37,834 nucleotides of DNA from NCBI GenBank assembly GCA_902766015.1, contig CACXCC010000010.1, positions 1 through 37,834 on the forward strand, written 5' to 3'. Both the position numbers and the translations under genes were made by a program. Below, piece after piece: positions 24,214-32,941 of this stretch. Source of the DNA: an uncultured Veillonellaceae bacterium (GTDB lineage: Bacteria; Bacillota; Negativicutes; Selenomonadales; Selenomonadaceae). Each line of letters starts with the position of its first letter. The first letter of the stretch is position 1. The notes below the pieces were generated by a model. The model saw only the letters and a program-made list of their open reading frames with translations, was not told the DNA's origin and did not search any database.

Positions 24214-25455
24214 TTATTTCTCGACGTAATGGCTGAAGCTGCCGATGACGAGTTGGGGGAATTCTTCGTGGAGGGTCTGCAGGAACGTTTTCGTTCCGAC
24301 AGCCGTTTTCTGTTCCTGCGGCATGATGGCGAGGAACGCATCCGGGTCGATGTTGAGATTGCGGACCTGGATCATTTGAACCGGGAGCTCGCGGAAAAAT
24401 TCCTGCCAGGCGGCGAGTTCTTCGCCGCGGTCGTTGAAGCCCGGGAAATAAAGGAGATTCAGCGACACGTAAACGCCGTGATCGAGCGCATAGCGGATCG
24501 AATTTTTGACATCCGGCAAATGATAGCTTGCGCGGTAATACGCGTCATACGATTCTTCGCGCGCGCTGATAATCGACACGCGCAGAGAATCAAGGCCGGC
24601 GTCAACGATCTTTTTGACCCCGTCCGTCCAGCCGACATTCGAATTCATATTGATCTGGCCCTTCTTCGTGACGGCGCGGATCTTTTTGATACCTGCGGCG
24701 ATATTGTCGGCCGCGAGTGACGGTTCACCCTCGCATCCCTGACCGAAACTGACGATCCCGTCCGGGGCAACCTGCAGATGATAAATGCCGATCTCGGCGA
24801 TTTCTTCCGGCGTAGGACGGAATTTGATGCGCTGCTGCGGCGAAGGGCAGCATTCGGCCGGCTGCAGGGAGATGCATCCGAAACAGTTCGCATTACAAAC
24901 CGGCGAGGCCGGAATCCCGCATTCCCAACGGCGGTAAAAGAGATTCTGTGCTGTGCAGCAATGCCATTTCAGTGAACAATTTGCAAGCTGTTCGACAATG
25001 CGGTTGCCTTTGAGGTCCTTTTTCGTGCGCTTGACGAAGTTTTTGAGCTCCGGCGTATTGTAATGAACGGGATCCCATTTGTCATTTTCGTCCGTATAAA
25101 CGGCAGCGCAATAGAGTTCGTCCTGATAAACGACGACAGCCGTATACCCGTAAAGCGGCAAACGTTCGGCGTCTTCGGCGCGTTCGTACGCCGGCATATA
25201 GAGGCGCGTATATCCTGCCGGTAAAATCGCGGCGACCGCGAGCCCGCTGATCGGAAGCATTTCTCCGTCCGGTGTCAAGCCGACGGCCTGATGATCCGGG
25301 AGCAGCATGAGATCGGCGCTTTCCGGCAGTGGGATGAGATCATCCGGCGTCAGCGGGATATTCGTACTTCCCGTACGCCCCATGCCCTGCATGCCCGGCG
25401 CGTCAAGGATATTGCCGTCTTCGTCGGCGTAAACCGCCGTAATGACATCACTCAT
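24214..25455 (-). CDS. Radical SAM domain protein
   Basis: Radical SAM enzyme of 413 residues. The cluster motif is CNANCFGC (C187, C191, C194, a Cx3Cx2C pattern) within a TIM-barrel-like half containing GQGCEGEPS and LRVSIISAREESYDAYYRA. The first 185 residues are a separate domain with proline-rich loops (TPDDLIPLPESADLMLLPDH) and extra cysteines (C160, C166, C167, C179; then C202, C203), so auxiliary iron-sulfur binding is possible. Its substrate is not known. The start overlaps the pth stop (ATGA, 25452-25455), tying it to an operon with pth and uppP. Confidence 0.88.
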   Translation of the reverse strand: MSDVITAVYADEDGNILDAPGMQGMGRTGSTNIPLTPDDLIPLPESADLMLLPDHQAVGLTPDGEMLPISGLAVAAILPAGYTRLYMPAYERAEDAERLPLYGYTAVVVYQDELYCAAVYTDENDKWDPVHYNTPELKNFVKRTKKDLKGNRIVEQLANCSLKWHCCTAQNLFYRRWECGIPASPVCNANCFGCISLQPAECCPSPQQRIKFRPTPEEIAEIGIYHLQVAPDGIVSFGQGCEGEPSLAADNIAAGIKKIRAVTKKGQINMNSNVGWTDGVKKIVDAGLDSLRVSIISAREESYDAYYRASYHLPDVKNSIRYALDHGVYVSLNLLYFPGFNDRGEELAAWQEFFRELPVQMIQVRNLNIDPDAFLAIMPQEQKTAVGTKTFLQTLHEEFPQLVIGSFSHYVEK

Positions 25456-26060
25456 GCTTCGTTCTCTCCTTCCGTCTTCGCTTTCTTTTTCTTGGCTTTT
25501 TTCGGATTATACCGGTTCATCGCGACATCAACGCCGTCTGTCACCATACATTTGACGGCCGGGACGAGATATTTGACGGCTTCATTGACCTGCGCGTCTT
25601 CTTCGGCCGCAAACGGCGCGAGGACATGATTGACCACAGTCCAGCCCGCATGAGGACGGCCGATCCCGATGCGTACGCGCGCGAAATGTTCGTCGCCGAC
25701 ATGGGCAAGGATTGACTTGATGCCGTTATGTCCCCCCGCACTGCCTTTATGACGAAGGCGGATCGTCCCGACCGGGATATCCATGTCATCGTGCGCGACG
25801 ATGAGATCCTCCGCTCCGAGTTTATACCACGAAAGCAGCGGCCCTACGGCGCGCCCGCTTTCATTCATGTACGTCTGCGGTTTGACGAGCAGGACCTTTT
25901 CCGTGCCGATGCGCGTTTCTGCGACTTTCGCCTCGAATTTGTCGCGCCAATCCGTCACACCGAGATCGGACGCCAGCGCATCGACGAGTCGGAATCCGAC
26001 ATTATGCTTCGTTTTTTCGTATTCTTTGCCCGGGTTGCCCAGGCCGGCAATAACCTTCAC
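25452..26060 (-). CDS. pth: Peptidyl-tRNA hydrolase
   Basis: Releases tRNA from prematurely dropped peptidyl-tRNA; 202 residues. Family signatures are GLGNPGKEYEKTKHNVGF (catalytic H20, N10), KPQTYMNESGRAV, VAHDDMDIPVGTIRLRHKGS and GGHNGIKSI. The tail after about 185 is a lysine-rich extension (PKKAKKKKAKTEGENEA). GTG 26060 with GGAAGG upstream is the start. It lies 40 bp after uppP and overlaps the radical SAM gene by 4 bp. Confidence 0.97.
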   Translation of the reverse strand: MKVIAGLGNPGKEYEKTKHNVGFRLVDALASDLGVTDWRDKFEAKVAETRIGTEKVLLVKPQTYMNESGRAVGPLLSWYKLGAEDLIVAHDDMDIPVGTIRLRHKGSAGGHNGIKSILAHVGDEHFARVRIGIGRPHAGWTVVNHVLAPFAAEEDAQVNEAVKYLVPAVKCMVTDGVDVAMNRYNPKKAKKKKAKTEGENEA

Positions 26061-26100
26061 CGCAGAACCTTCCTTTCCTGTCGTGTCAATGACGTGTCAA

Positions 26101-26949
26101 TCAGTTGTTGGCCGTCGGGTCGCCGACGAGCCAGAGATATGCGACAACAATGATACCGAGGACAATACGGTACCAGCCGAATGCTTTGAAGTCATTCGTA
26201 CGGATATAGCGCAGCAGGAAACGGATCGACAGAATCGAAACGATGAATGCCGTCACCATGCCGACGACGAGGATAACAATCTCCGCGCCCGTATAATCCC
26301 AGCCGAACTTGACCATTTTGAGCAGGCTCGCGCCGAACATAACCGGGATGGCAAGGAAGAACGTGAACTCCGTTGCAACATAACGGCTCGTGCCGAGGAT
26401 AATACCGCCGAGGATCGTCGCACCGGAACGGCTCGTGCCCGGGACGAGCGACAATACCTGGAAAACGCCGATGAGGAACGCCGTCTTGTAGTCGAGACGT
26501 GCGAGATCCGTCACACGCGGCGTGCGATGTTTATTGTAGTTTTCGACGATGATAAAGAGAATACCGTAGAAAATAAGGGTCGTTGCGACAACCGGTGCCG
26601 TCATGAAATGTTCTTCCATATATTTGTTGAACATGAGGCCGATAACCGCAGCCGGCAGGCAGGCAACGATAACTTTGTACCAGAGCTGCATCGTCTCACG
26701 CTTCTCCGTACGCGATTTGCTCGGGGCGAACGGGTTGAGCTTATAAAAGTTCAAGACGACGACGGCGAGGATGGCGCCGAGCTGAATGACGACGAGGAAC
26801 ATATCCTTAAACTGCGTCGTGACGTCAAGCTGGATGAACTCGTCGACAAGGATCATATGACCCGTGCTCGAGATCGGCAGCCATTCCGTCAGACCCTCGA
26901 CGATACCGAGAATGACGGTTTTTACCAATTCCCACATACTTAAATCCAT
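26101..26949 (-). CDS. uppP: Undecaprenyl-diphosphatase UppP (BacA)
   Basis: Recycles undecaprenyl pyrophosphate to the monophosphate lipid carrier for peptidoglycan; known to give bacitracin tolerance. 282 residues with about eight membrane helices. The two active-site repeats are [18 protein letters not shown] (near residue 17) and [16 protein letters not shown] (near 170). ATG 26949 ([11 protein letters not shown]) is chosen because AGGAGGAGAAAA sits just upstream; the longer frame lacks support. First gene of the uppP-pth-radical SAM operon. Confidence 0.96.
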   Translation of the reverse strand: MDLSMWELVKTVILGIVEGLTEWLPISSTGHMILVDEFIQLDVTTQFKDMFLVVIQLGAILAVVVLNFYKLNPFAPSKSRTEKRETMQLWYKVIVACLPAAVIGLMFNKYMEEHFMTAPVVATTLIFYGILFIIVENYNKHRTPRVTDLARLDYKTAFLIGVFQVLSLVPGTSRSGATILGGIILGTSRYVATEFTFFLAIPVMFGASLLKMVKFGWDYTGAEIVILVVGMVTAFIVSILSIRFLLRYIRTNDFKAFGWYRIVLGIIVVAYLWLVGDPTANN

Positions 26950-26997
26950 TTTTCTCCTCCTGATGTCTGCCGGGAATCCCCGGATTGAATTTTCTCC

Positions 26998-27095
26998 ATC
27001 ATAGCACGTCAACGTTCTTCGCCGGTAAAGCTCTCATAAACTTTCCATGAATGTTCCCCTGCTCCGACCCGTGCCAAAACAAGCCTATTATAGCA
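26998..27095 (-). promoter_or_regulatory. Two candidate extended -10 promoters for uppP
   Basis: Minus-strand TGCTATAAT (27087-27095) and a second, closer TGCTATGAT (26998-27006) precede the uppP start by about 140 and 50 bp. Neither has a clear -35. Confidence 0.45.
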
Positions 27096-27170
27096 CACGC
27101 GCGCCCTCTCTGCATGAAATTTTGCGGGTTGTTTCTCTGTGAGCCGGTCACGGAAAAGAACCATACCGCC

Positions 27171-27179
27171 TGCTATAAT
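27171..27179 (+). promoter_or_regulatory. Extended -10 promoter for trxA
   Basis: TGCTATAAT 41 bp upstream of the trxA ATG; no -35 hexamer. Confidence 0.6.
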
Positions 27180-27220
27180 AAAGTCAAAAGTTGAGTGAAA
27201 CAAAAAAGGAGTTGTACACT

Positions 27221-27526
27221 ATGGCAGTTACGATTACAGCAGAAAATTTCCGGAGCGAAGTCCTCGAGGCGAAAGGCACCGTCCTCATCGACTTCTGGGC
27301 TTCGTGGTGCGGACCGTGCCGTATGCTTTCCCCGATCGTCGACGCCGTCGCCGACGAGCATCCGGAAGTCAAAGTCGGCAAGGTAAACGTTGACGAGCAG
27401 CCGGCCCTTGCCCAGCAGTTTGACATCATGAGCATCCCGACGCTCATCACGTTCAAGGACGGTAAACCGCTGCATCAGTCCATCGGCCTGATTCCGAAAG
27501 AACAGGTCGAGGCTCTGCTTTCTTAA
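27221..27526 (+). CDS. trxA: Thioredoxin
   Basis: Small dithiol-disulfide oxidoreductase, 101 residues, cytosolic. The active site WASWCGPC holds C30 and C33; KVNVDEQPALAQQFDIMSIPTL gives the cis-proline loop and GKPLHQSIG the final strand. ATG 27221 follows AAGGAG at nine nt; an upstream in-frame ATG at 27191 would add ten residues that are not thioredoxin-like. Single gene with own promoter and terminator. Confidence 0.97.
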   Translation: MAVTITAENFRSEVLEAKGTVLIDFWASWCGPCRMLSPIVDAVADEHPEVKVGKVNVDEQPALAQQFDIMSIPTLITFKDGKPLHQSIGLIPKEQVEALLS

Positions 27527-27559
27527 ACCGAAACAAATCCGATTCTCATATCCCCTGCA

Positions 27560-27601
27560 ACGAGGGAAGGGACGCCGTACCGTCTCTTCCCTCGTTTTTT
27601 T
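27560..27601 (+). terminator. Terminator of trxA
   Basis: CGAGGGAAG-GGACG pairs with CGTCT-CTTCCCTCG in a long stem, followed by seven T. Confidence 0.9.
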
Positions 27602-27627
27602 GTCGCCTGCTGCTGACGTCAAAGCAC

Positions 27628-27661
27628 AAAAAAAGAAGCCGCCGAAGCAGCTTCTTTTTTT
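27628..27661 (-). terminator. Terminator of guaB (bidirectional in sequence)
   Basis: AAAAAAAGAAGC and GCTTCTTTTTTT flank a 10-nt loop, 15 bp after the guaB stop; U-tracts occur in both orientations. Confidence 0.85.
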
Positions 27662-27676
27662 GTATGGATCAGCCGA

Positions 27677-29182
27677 TCAGTCGCGGCCGAACTTGTCTTT
27701 GAGGATGACGTCGTGCGAACCGCCTTCGACGATACTCGTCGAGGATACGAGCGTCAATTTCGCTTTCTCGCGAAGTTCTGCGAGCGTCAGCGCGCCGCAG
27801 TTGCACATCGTCGAACGAACTTTGGCGAGCGTCGTGTGAACGTTGTCCTTGAGCGAACCGGCGTACGGAACGTACGAGTCAACACCTTCCTCGAAGGAAA
27901 GTTTGCGATCGCCGCCGAGATCGTAACGCTGCCAGTTGCGCGCACGATTCGAACCTTCACCCCAATACTCTTTGTAGTACGTGCCGTTGACTTTGACTTT
28001 GTTCGTCGGGCTCTCGTCGAAACGGGAGAAATAACGGCCGAGCATCAGGAAATCCGCGCCCATGGCGAGGGCCAGTGTCATATGATAGTCATGAACGAGG
28101 CCGCCGTCGGAGCAAACCGGGATATAAATGCCCGTCTCTTTATAGTATTCGTCACGAGCCTGGCAAACGTCAATCAGTGCCGTTGCCTGGCCGCGTCCGA
28201 TACCTTTCGTCTCACGCGTAATGCAGATCGAACCGCCGCCGATACCGACTTTGACGAAATCCGCACCCGCCTCGGCGAGGAAACGGAAACCGTCTGCGTC
28301 AACGACGTTGCCGGCGCCGACTTTGACTTCTTCACCGAAGTTTTCGTGGATGTAACGAAGCGTTTTGCGCTGCCACTCGGAGAAACCTTCCGAGGAGTCA
28401 ATGCAGAGAACATCCGCGCCTGCTTTTAAGAGAACCGGAACGCGTTCCGCGTAGTCGCGCGTATTGATACCGGCACCGACGATATACCGTTTGTTTTCGT
28501 CGATGAGCTCGAGGTTGTTTTCCTTATTGTCCGTGTAGTCTTTACGGAAGACCATGTAACGGAGACGCTGATTTTTGTCAACCAGCGGCAGCATGTTGAG
28601 TTTGTGCTCCCAGATGAGGTCGTTGGCTTTCGTCAGCGAAGTCGTGTCAGCGTCAGCATGAACAAGTTTCTCATACGGCGTCATGAACGTTCCGGCCTGC
28701 GTGTCAAGCGTCATGCGGGACAGACGATAGTCACGGCTCGTGACGATACCGAGGAGTTTGCCCGTCGGTGTTCCGTCTTCCGTAACAGCCATCGTCGAAT
28801 GGCCCGTTTTCTTGAGCAGTTCGAGGATCTCGCCGAGCGTCGTCGTCGGTTTGATGTTCGAGTCGCTGCTGACAAAACCGGATTTATAATTCTTTACATG
28901 GGAAACCATCGCTGCTTCCTGCTCCGGCGTCTGCGAGCCGTAGATGAAGGAAACGCCGCCTTCCTTAGCGAGGGCGATTGCCATGGTATCGTTCGAAACG
29001 GCCTGCATGATGGCAGACGTCATCGGGATATTCATGGTCAATTTCGGCTCTTCGCCTTTTTTGAATTTCACCAGCGGTGTTTTCAAGGAAACGTTTTTCG
29101 GAATGCACTGGTCCGAGGAATAGCCCGGGACGAGGAGGTATTCACCAAACGTATGAGATGGTTCTTTGTAATAGAATGCCAA
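27677..29182 (-). CDS. guaB: IMP dehydrogenase, divergent Tritrichomonas-like type
   Basis: Oxidises IMP to XMP, the committed step to GMP; 501 residues including paired CBS domains (about 105-225). The catalytic loop is [20 protein letters not shown] with C320, rather than the usual [20 protein letters not shown] of bacterial GuaB. The flap reads [14 protein letters not shown] (R419-Y420 dyad), followed by E431. These match, from memory, the unusual IMPDH of the protist Tritrichomonas foetus closely. TTG 29182 is the start, with AGAAGGG six nt upstream. A perfect promoter precedes it and a terminator follows. Confidence 0.95.
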   Translation of the reverse strand: MAFYYKEPSHTFGEYLLVPGYSSDQCIPKNVSLKTPLVKFKKGEEPKLTMNIPMTSAIMQAVSNDTMAIALAKEGGVSFIYGSQTPEQEAAMVSHVKNYKSGFVSSDSNIKPTTTLGEILELLKKTGHSTMAVTEDGTPTGKLLGIVTSRDYRLSRMTLDTQAGTFMTPYEKLVHADADTTSLTKANDLIWEHKLNMLPLVDKNQRLRYMVFRKDYTDNKENNLELIDENKRYIVGAGINTRDYAERVPVLLKAGADVLCIDSSEGFSEWQRKTLRYIHENFGEEVKVGAGNVVDADGFRFLAEAGADFVKVGIGGGSICITRETKGIGRGQATALIDVCQARDEYYKETGIYIPVCSDGGLVHDYHMTLALAMGADFLMLGRYFSRFDESPTNKVKVNGTYYKEYWGEGSNRARNWQRYDLGGDRKLSFEEGVDSYVPYAGSLKDNVHTTLAKVRSTMCNCGALTLAELREKAKLTLVSSTSIVEGGSHDVILKDKFGRD

Positions 29183-29251
29183 CGAAAACCCTTCTTTCTG
29201 AAAGTCTACTGCCGTTCCGTATGGGACGGTCTTCCTATCTATTAACGACTA

Positions 29252-29280
29252 ATTATAGTGGTTCGCCCTGTCAGTGTCAA
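29252..29280 (-). promoter_or_regulatory. Consensus promoter for guaB
   Basis: Minus-strand TTGACA (29275-29280), 17 bp spacer, TATAAT (29252-29257), 70 bp upstream of the start. Confidence 0.88.
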
Positions 29281-29313
29281 GGAAAATAACTGAAAAATAT
29301 TCTCTTTTTCATG

Positions 29314-30456
29314 TCAGAGACGCATCTTAAAGTCTTCGTAGCCGAACTTGCGTACAATCTGCCATTTGCCGTCAACATCCGACGCGATGATCGCGGGGAG
29401 CGGCATGCCGTTGAACGTATTGTTTTTGACCATCGTGTAAATCGCCATGTCACCGAAAACAAGCCGGTCACCGGAATGGAGCGGCGCGTCAAACGAATAT
29501 TTGCCGATGATGTCACCCGCAAGGCACGTCGGCCCGCCGAGCGTATACGTATACGGTTTTTCATCCGGTTCCCCGCTGCCGAGGAGCGGCGGGCGATACG
29601 GCATTTCGATGACGTCAGGCATATGACAGGCCGCTGACGTGTCAAGGATCGCGATGCCGTTTTCCGCCTGCACGTCAAGCACCTGCGTGACAAGGAAACC
29701 GGCGTTTAACGCGACGGCTTCGCCCGGCTCGACATAGACGTCCAGTCCGTAACGGTCCTGCATGCGGCGGATACAGCGTTTGAGACGTTCGATATCGTAT
29801 CCCGGACGCGTGATATGATGGCCGCCGCCGAAGTTAATCCATTTCATTTTCCGCAGATAAACGCCGAAACGCATCTCAACGGCTTTAAGCGTGACGTCAA
29901 GTGCGTCGGCACCCTGCTCGCAGAGCGTATGGAAATGGAGTCCGTCCAGTCCGTCGAGTTTGTCATGCTGGAAATTCGCCAGCCGCACCCCGAGACGTGA
30001 TCCCGGCGCACACGGATCGTAAATCGCGTGTTCCTGCGTCGAACATTCCGGATTGACGCGAAGTCCGCACGAAACGCCGTGCGCTTTTGCCTGAGGACCG
30101 AAACGCTCCCATTGTTCAAACGAGTTAAAGATGATATGGTCGCAGAGCTCTGCGATCTGCGGGAATTCATCCGCCCGGTACGCCGGCGAGAAAATGTGGT
30201 TTTCCTTCCCCATTTCTTCCCGGCCGAGACGGGCTTCATAGAGTCCGCTTGCCGTCGTCCCCGAAAGGTACTCGGCAATCAGCGGATAAAAATGATACAT
30301 CGAAAAGCATTTCTGCGCCAGAAGGATCTTGGCGCCCGTTTCGTCCTGTACACGTTTGAGAATCTCGAGATTGCGCGTCAACAGATCCTTCGCGATGACA
30401 TAGGACGGCGTCGGCACTTCGAAGAACTCCGGGCGATACTGATCCGCGCGCGTCAT
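29314..30456 (-). CDS. nspC: Carboxynorspermidine/carboxyspermidine decarboxylase
   Basis: PLP-dependent alanine-racemase-fold decarboxylase that turns carboxyspermidine into spermidine; 380 residues. The PLP lysine is K49 (KILLAQKCFSMYHFYP); GGGHHITRPGYD and YVEPGEAVALNAG bind the cofactor phosphate; the conserved C-terminal cysteine region is GGPTCLAGDIIG. ATG 30456 overlaps the stop of the synthase gene (ATGA), which shows translational coupling and makes the 15-codon longer frame unlikely. It works directly after the synthase encoded upstream. Confidence 0.94.
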   Translation of the reverse strand: MTRADQYRPEFFEVPTPSYVIAKDLLTRNLEILKRVQDETGAKILLAQKCFSMYHFYPLIAEYLSGTTASGLYEARLGREEMGKENHIFSPAYRADEFPQIAELCDHIIFNSFEQWERFGPQAKAHGVSCGLRVNPECSTQEHAIYDPCAPGSRLGVRLANFQHDKLDGLDGLHFHTLCEQGADALDVTLKAVEMRFGVYLRKMKWINFGGGHHITRPGYDIERLKRCIRRMQDRYGLDVYVEPGEAVALNAGFLVTQVLDVQAENGIAILDTSAACHMPDVIEMPYRPPLLGSGEPDEKPYTYTLGGPTCLAGDIIGKYSFDAPLHSGDRLVFGDMAIYTMVKNNTFNGMPLPAIIASDVDGKWQIVRKFGYEDFKMRL

Positions 30457-31652
30457 TCCACGAGCTCCGGATTGTCGCTTTCCTGCCACGGCAGGCCCCA
30501 ACGATTCAGGGCATCCATGAACGGATCCGGGTCAAATTCTTCAATATTATTAACACCCGGACGTTTCCACGTGCCGTTCATGACGAGCATGGCGCCGATC
30601 ATCGCCGGCACACCCGTCGTGTAGGAAACGGCCTGCGATCCGACTTCTTTGTAGCATTCCTGATGGTCGCAGACGTTGTAAAGATAATAAGTACGGTCTT
30701 TCCCGTCTTTTTTGCCGCGGAAAATACAGCCGATATTCGTCTTGCCTTTCGTGCGCGGGCCGAGACTTGCCGGATCCGGCAGAACGGCTTTGAGGAACTG
30801 CAGCGGCACGATCTTCTTGCCTTCAAAGTCAATCGGCTCGATGGACGTCATGCCGACATTTTCGAGGCATTTAAGATGCGTCAGATAGCTCTGACCGAAT
30901 GTCATAAAGAAACGGATGCGTTTGATGCCCGGGAGGTTTTTACCGAGGGATTCGAGTTCTTCGTGATGGAGCAGGTACATATCTTTCGGACCGATTTCCG
31001 GGAAATTGTAGACGCGTTTGATTTCCATCGGTTTCGTCTCAACCCAATGGCCGTTTTCCCAATAGCTGCCGTTGGCGGAGACTTCGCGGATGTTGATTTC
31101 CGGGTTGAAGTTCGTCGCGAACGGATAACCGTGGTCGCCGGCGTTGCAGTCGAGAATATCGAGATATTCAATCGTGTCAAATTTGTGTTTGAGCGCGTAG
31201 GCACTGAAAACGCCCGTGACGCCCGGGTCAAATCCGGACCCTAAAAGCGCCGTGATGCCGGCATCTTTGAAGCGGTCATGGTACGCCCACTGCCATTTAT
31301 ATTCGAATTTCGCCGTGTCTTCCGGTTCGTAGTTGGCGGTGTCGACGTAGTCGGTTTTTGTCGCGAGACATGCATCCATGATGTGCAGATCCTGATACGG
31401 CAGGGCGAGGTTGAGGACGACGTCCGGTTTGAATTCGTTGATGAGGTTTGTCAGCTGTTCGACGTTGTCGGCGTCAACCTGAGCTGTTTGGATTTTGGTA
31501 CGGCCGCCGTCAAGTTTTGCCTTGAGAGCGTCGCATTTGCTTTTTGTGCGCGAGGCGATCATGATTTCATTAAAGGCGTCGGCGTTTTGGCAGCATTTGT
31601 GGATGGCAACGCTGGCCACGCCGCCTGCGCCGATGATCAGAGCTTTTCCCAT
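30453..31652 (-). CDS. Carboxynorspermidine/carboxyspermidine synthase (saccharopine dehydrogenase family)
   Basis: NADPH-dependent enzyme condensing putrescine (or diaminopropane) with aspartate semialdehyde; 399 residues. The N-terminal Rossmann motif is MGKALIIGAGGVASVAIHKC, followed by TDYVDTANYEPEDT and GSGFDPGVTGVFSAYALK, all typical of the Lys1-like CASDH branch. ATG 31652 is seven nt after AGGAGG; a TTG two codons earlier is too close to it. First gene of the two-gene operon with nspC, with its own promoter. Confidence 0.94.
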   Translation of the reverse strand: MGKALIIGAGGVASVAIHKCCQNADAFNEIMIASRTKSKCDALKAKLDGGRTKIQTAQVDADNVEQLTNLINEFKPDVVLNLALPYQDLHIMDACLATKTDYVDTANYEPEDTAKFEYKWQWAYHDRFKDAGITALLGSGFDPGVTGVFSAYALKHKFDTIEYLDILDCNAGDHGYPFATNFNPEINIREVSANGSYWENGHWVETKPMEIKRVYNFPEIGPKDMYLLHHEELESLGKNLPGIKRIRFFMTFGQSYLTHLKCLENVGMTSIEPIDFEGKKIVPLQFLKAVLPDPASLGPRTKGKTNIGCIFRGKKDGKDRTYYLYNVCDHQECYKEVGSQAVSYTTGVPAMIGAMLVMNGTWKRPGVNNIEEFDPDPFMDALNRWGLPWQESDNPELVE

Positions 31653-31691
31653 TTTCAAGCCTCCTGTTTGTTCTTGGTTTATCCTGTGTTA

Positions 31692-31700
31692 ATTATACCA
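31692..31700 (-). promoter_or_regulatory. Extended -10 promoter for the synthase-nspC operon
   Basis: Minus-strand TGGTATAAT about 40 bp upstream of the synthase ATG, with TTTACT 18 bp further up as a weak -35. Confidence 0.65.
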
Positions 31701-31727
31701 TCGGAATGGTGTGTGAGTAAATGTATT

Positions 31728-31789
31728 ATTTCTAAGGATAGATCGGTGTCAGCGCGGGCGGAGTGTGTCACTCCTTAAAAATTAGAAAT
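31728..31789. repeat. Small nested inverted repeat upstream of element C
   Basis: ATTTCTAA (31728-31735) and TTAGAAAT (31782-31789) enclose a perfect GGAGTG-TGT-CACTCC hairpin (31760-31774). It lies just upstream of the synthase promoter. Function unknown; it might be an operator or a degraded repeat. Confidence 0.5.
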
Positions 31790-31801
31790 CCGAGTTACTT
31801 C

Positions 31802-31992
31802 GGCGACAGGCGCACGGGGCATCGCAGCTCCTTTAAAAGCTGCCGGCTAAAATGGCATCACTTTCGCTTAATTTAGTCGCCTGAATCAAATCGCTACGCT
31901 TAAACAATTCAGGCTCCATGCGAAAGTGATGCCATTTCTTAACGCCTTGTTGCAGCAAATCAGTCGCTGCGATGCCCCGTGCGCCTGTCGCC
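31802..31992. repeat. Nested palindromic element, copy C (reverse orientation)
   Basis: Outer arms 31802-31827 and 31967-31992 are a perfect 26 bp inverted repeat (GGCGACAGGCGCACGGGGCA start). Middle arms AAATGGCATCACTTTCGC (31850-31867) and complement (31920-31937) are perfect over 18 bp but lack the long A/T runs of other copies. Inner arms GCCTGAAT / ATTCAGGC (31879-31886, 31907-31914). The loop and the GCTGCCGGCTA linker are conserved. It separates the two polyamine operons. Confidence 0.92.
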
Positions 31993-32062
31993 TTTTCTAT
32001 ACCCGAATCCATATCATTGTCCCTGCCCCCTGACGCCGGATTTCCTCGTTATGACAAATTGT

Positions 32063-32941
32063 TTAAATGGTTTCCGGTGCAATAAACGGCTTCTCCAAAC
32101 AAAGCACCATCTCTCTCCAGATTTTGAGTGCTGTTGCCGTAGACGCCCCGCTCGTATCCAGCGGCGGAGAGAGTTCGACGAGATCGCAGCCGACAATATT
32201 ACAGCCGCGGATGACGCGCAAAGCGGCATTAAGTAACTGATTAAACGTCACGCCTCCCGCTTCCGGCGTACCCGTTCCCGGGAAGCATGACGGATCGAGC
32301 ACGTCAAGGTCAATCGTAAAATAAACCGGCTTTCCCTTGAGTGACGCAATGACATCATCGAGACCGAAAAACGTAAACTTCTGCAAATGCGTATGATCCT
32401 TTGCCCAATACCACTCCGGACGATCCCCGCTGCGGATCCCGAACTGGAAAATACGGCCGTCGCCGAGCTCATCCCAGCAGCGCCGAATCACGGACGCATG
32501 GGAGAGTTTCGCGCCGAGATACTCATCGCGGAGATCCGTATGTGCGTCAAAATGAATGAGACAGAGATCCGGATACGCCGCATGGACGGCCTGTACGGCG
32601 GGAAGCGTCACGAGATGTTCGCCGCCGATAAGAAACGGCAGCTTATGATCGCGGACAATCCCCGCGGCAAAATCACGGATATCCGAAAGTGCCTGCTCCG
32701 TATCCCCGAAACAAAGCTCGAGATCGCCGCCGTCAAAGACCTTTGCATCCGTCAGGTCAAGATCCTGATACGGACTGTACGTCTCAAGACCATACGACTC
32801 CGCACGCATCGAACGGCTCGCAAAACGCGTGCCCGGACGATAGGACGTTGTCGAGTCAAACGGCGCGCCGTAAAGCACGACGCGGCTGTCCGCATATTCC
32901 GTTTCACAGCCGATAAACGTTTCTATATTACGGTTCAACAT
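32063..32941 (-). CDS. speB: Agmatinase (agmatine ureohydrolase)
   Basis: Manganese ureohydrolase converting agmatine to putrescine and urea, 292 residues. Arginase-family metal motifs are GGEHLVT, IHFDAHTDL and FTIDLDVLDPSCFPGTGTPEAGG; the last proline-glycine-rich segment is the SpeB signature. ATG 32941 (MLNRNIETF) overlaps the last 14 nt of speE and has AGGAG about ten nt upstream; the 14-codon longer frame lies inside speE and is not used. It is the last gene of speD-speA-speE-speB. Confidence 0.94.
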   Translation of the reverse strand: MLNRNIETFIGCETEYADSRVVLYGAPFDSTTSYRPGTRFASRSMRAESYGLETYSPYQDLDLTDAKVFDGGDLELCFGDTEQALSDIRDFAAGIVRDHKLPFLIGGEHLVTLPAVQAVHAAYPDLCLIHFDAHTDLRDEYLGAKLSHASVIRRCWDELGDGRIFQFGIRSGDRPEWYWAKDHTHLQKFTFFGLDDVIASLKGKPVYFTIDLDVLDPSCFPGTGTPEAGGVTFNQLLNAALRVIRGCNIVGCDLVELSPPLDTSGASTATALKIWREMVLCLEKPFIAPETI

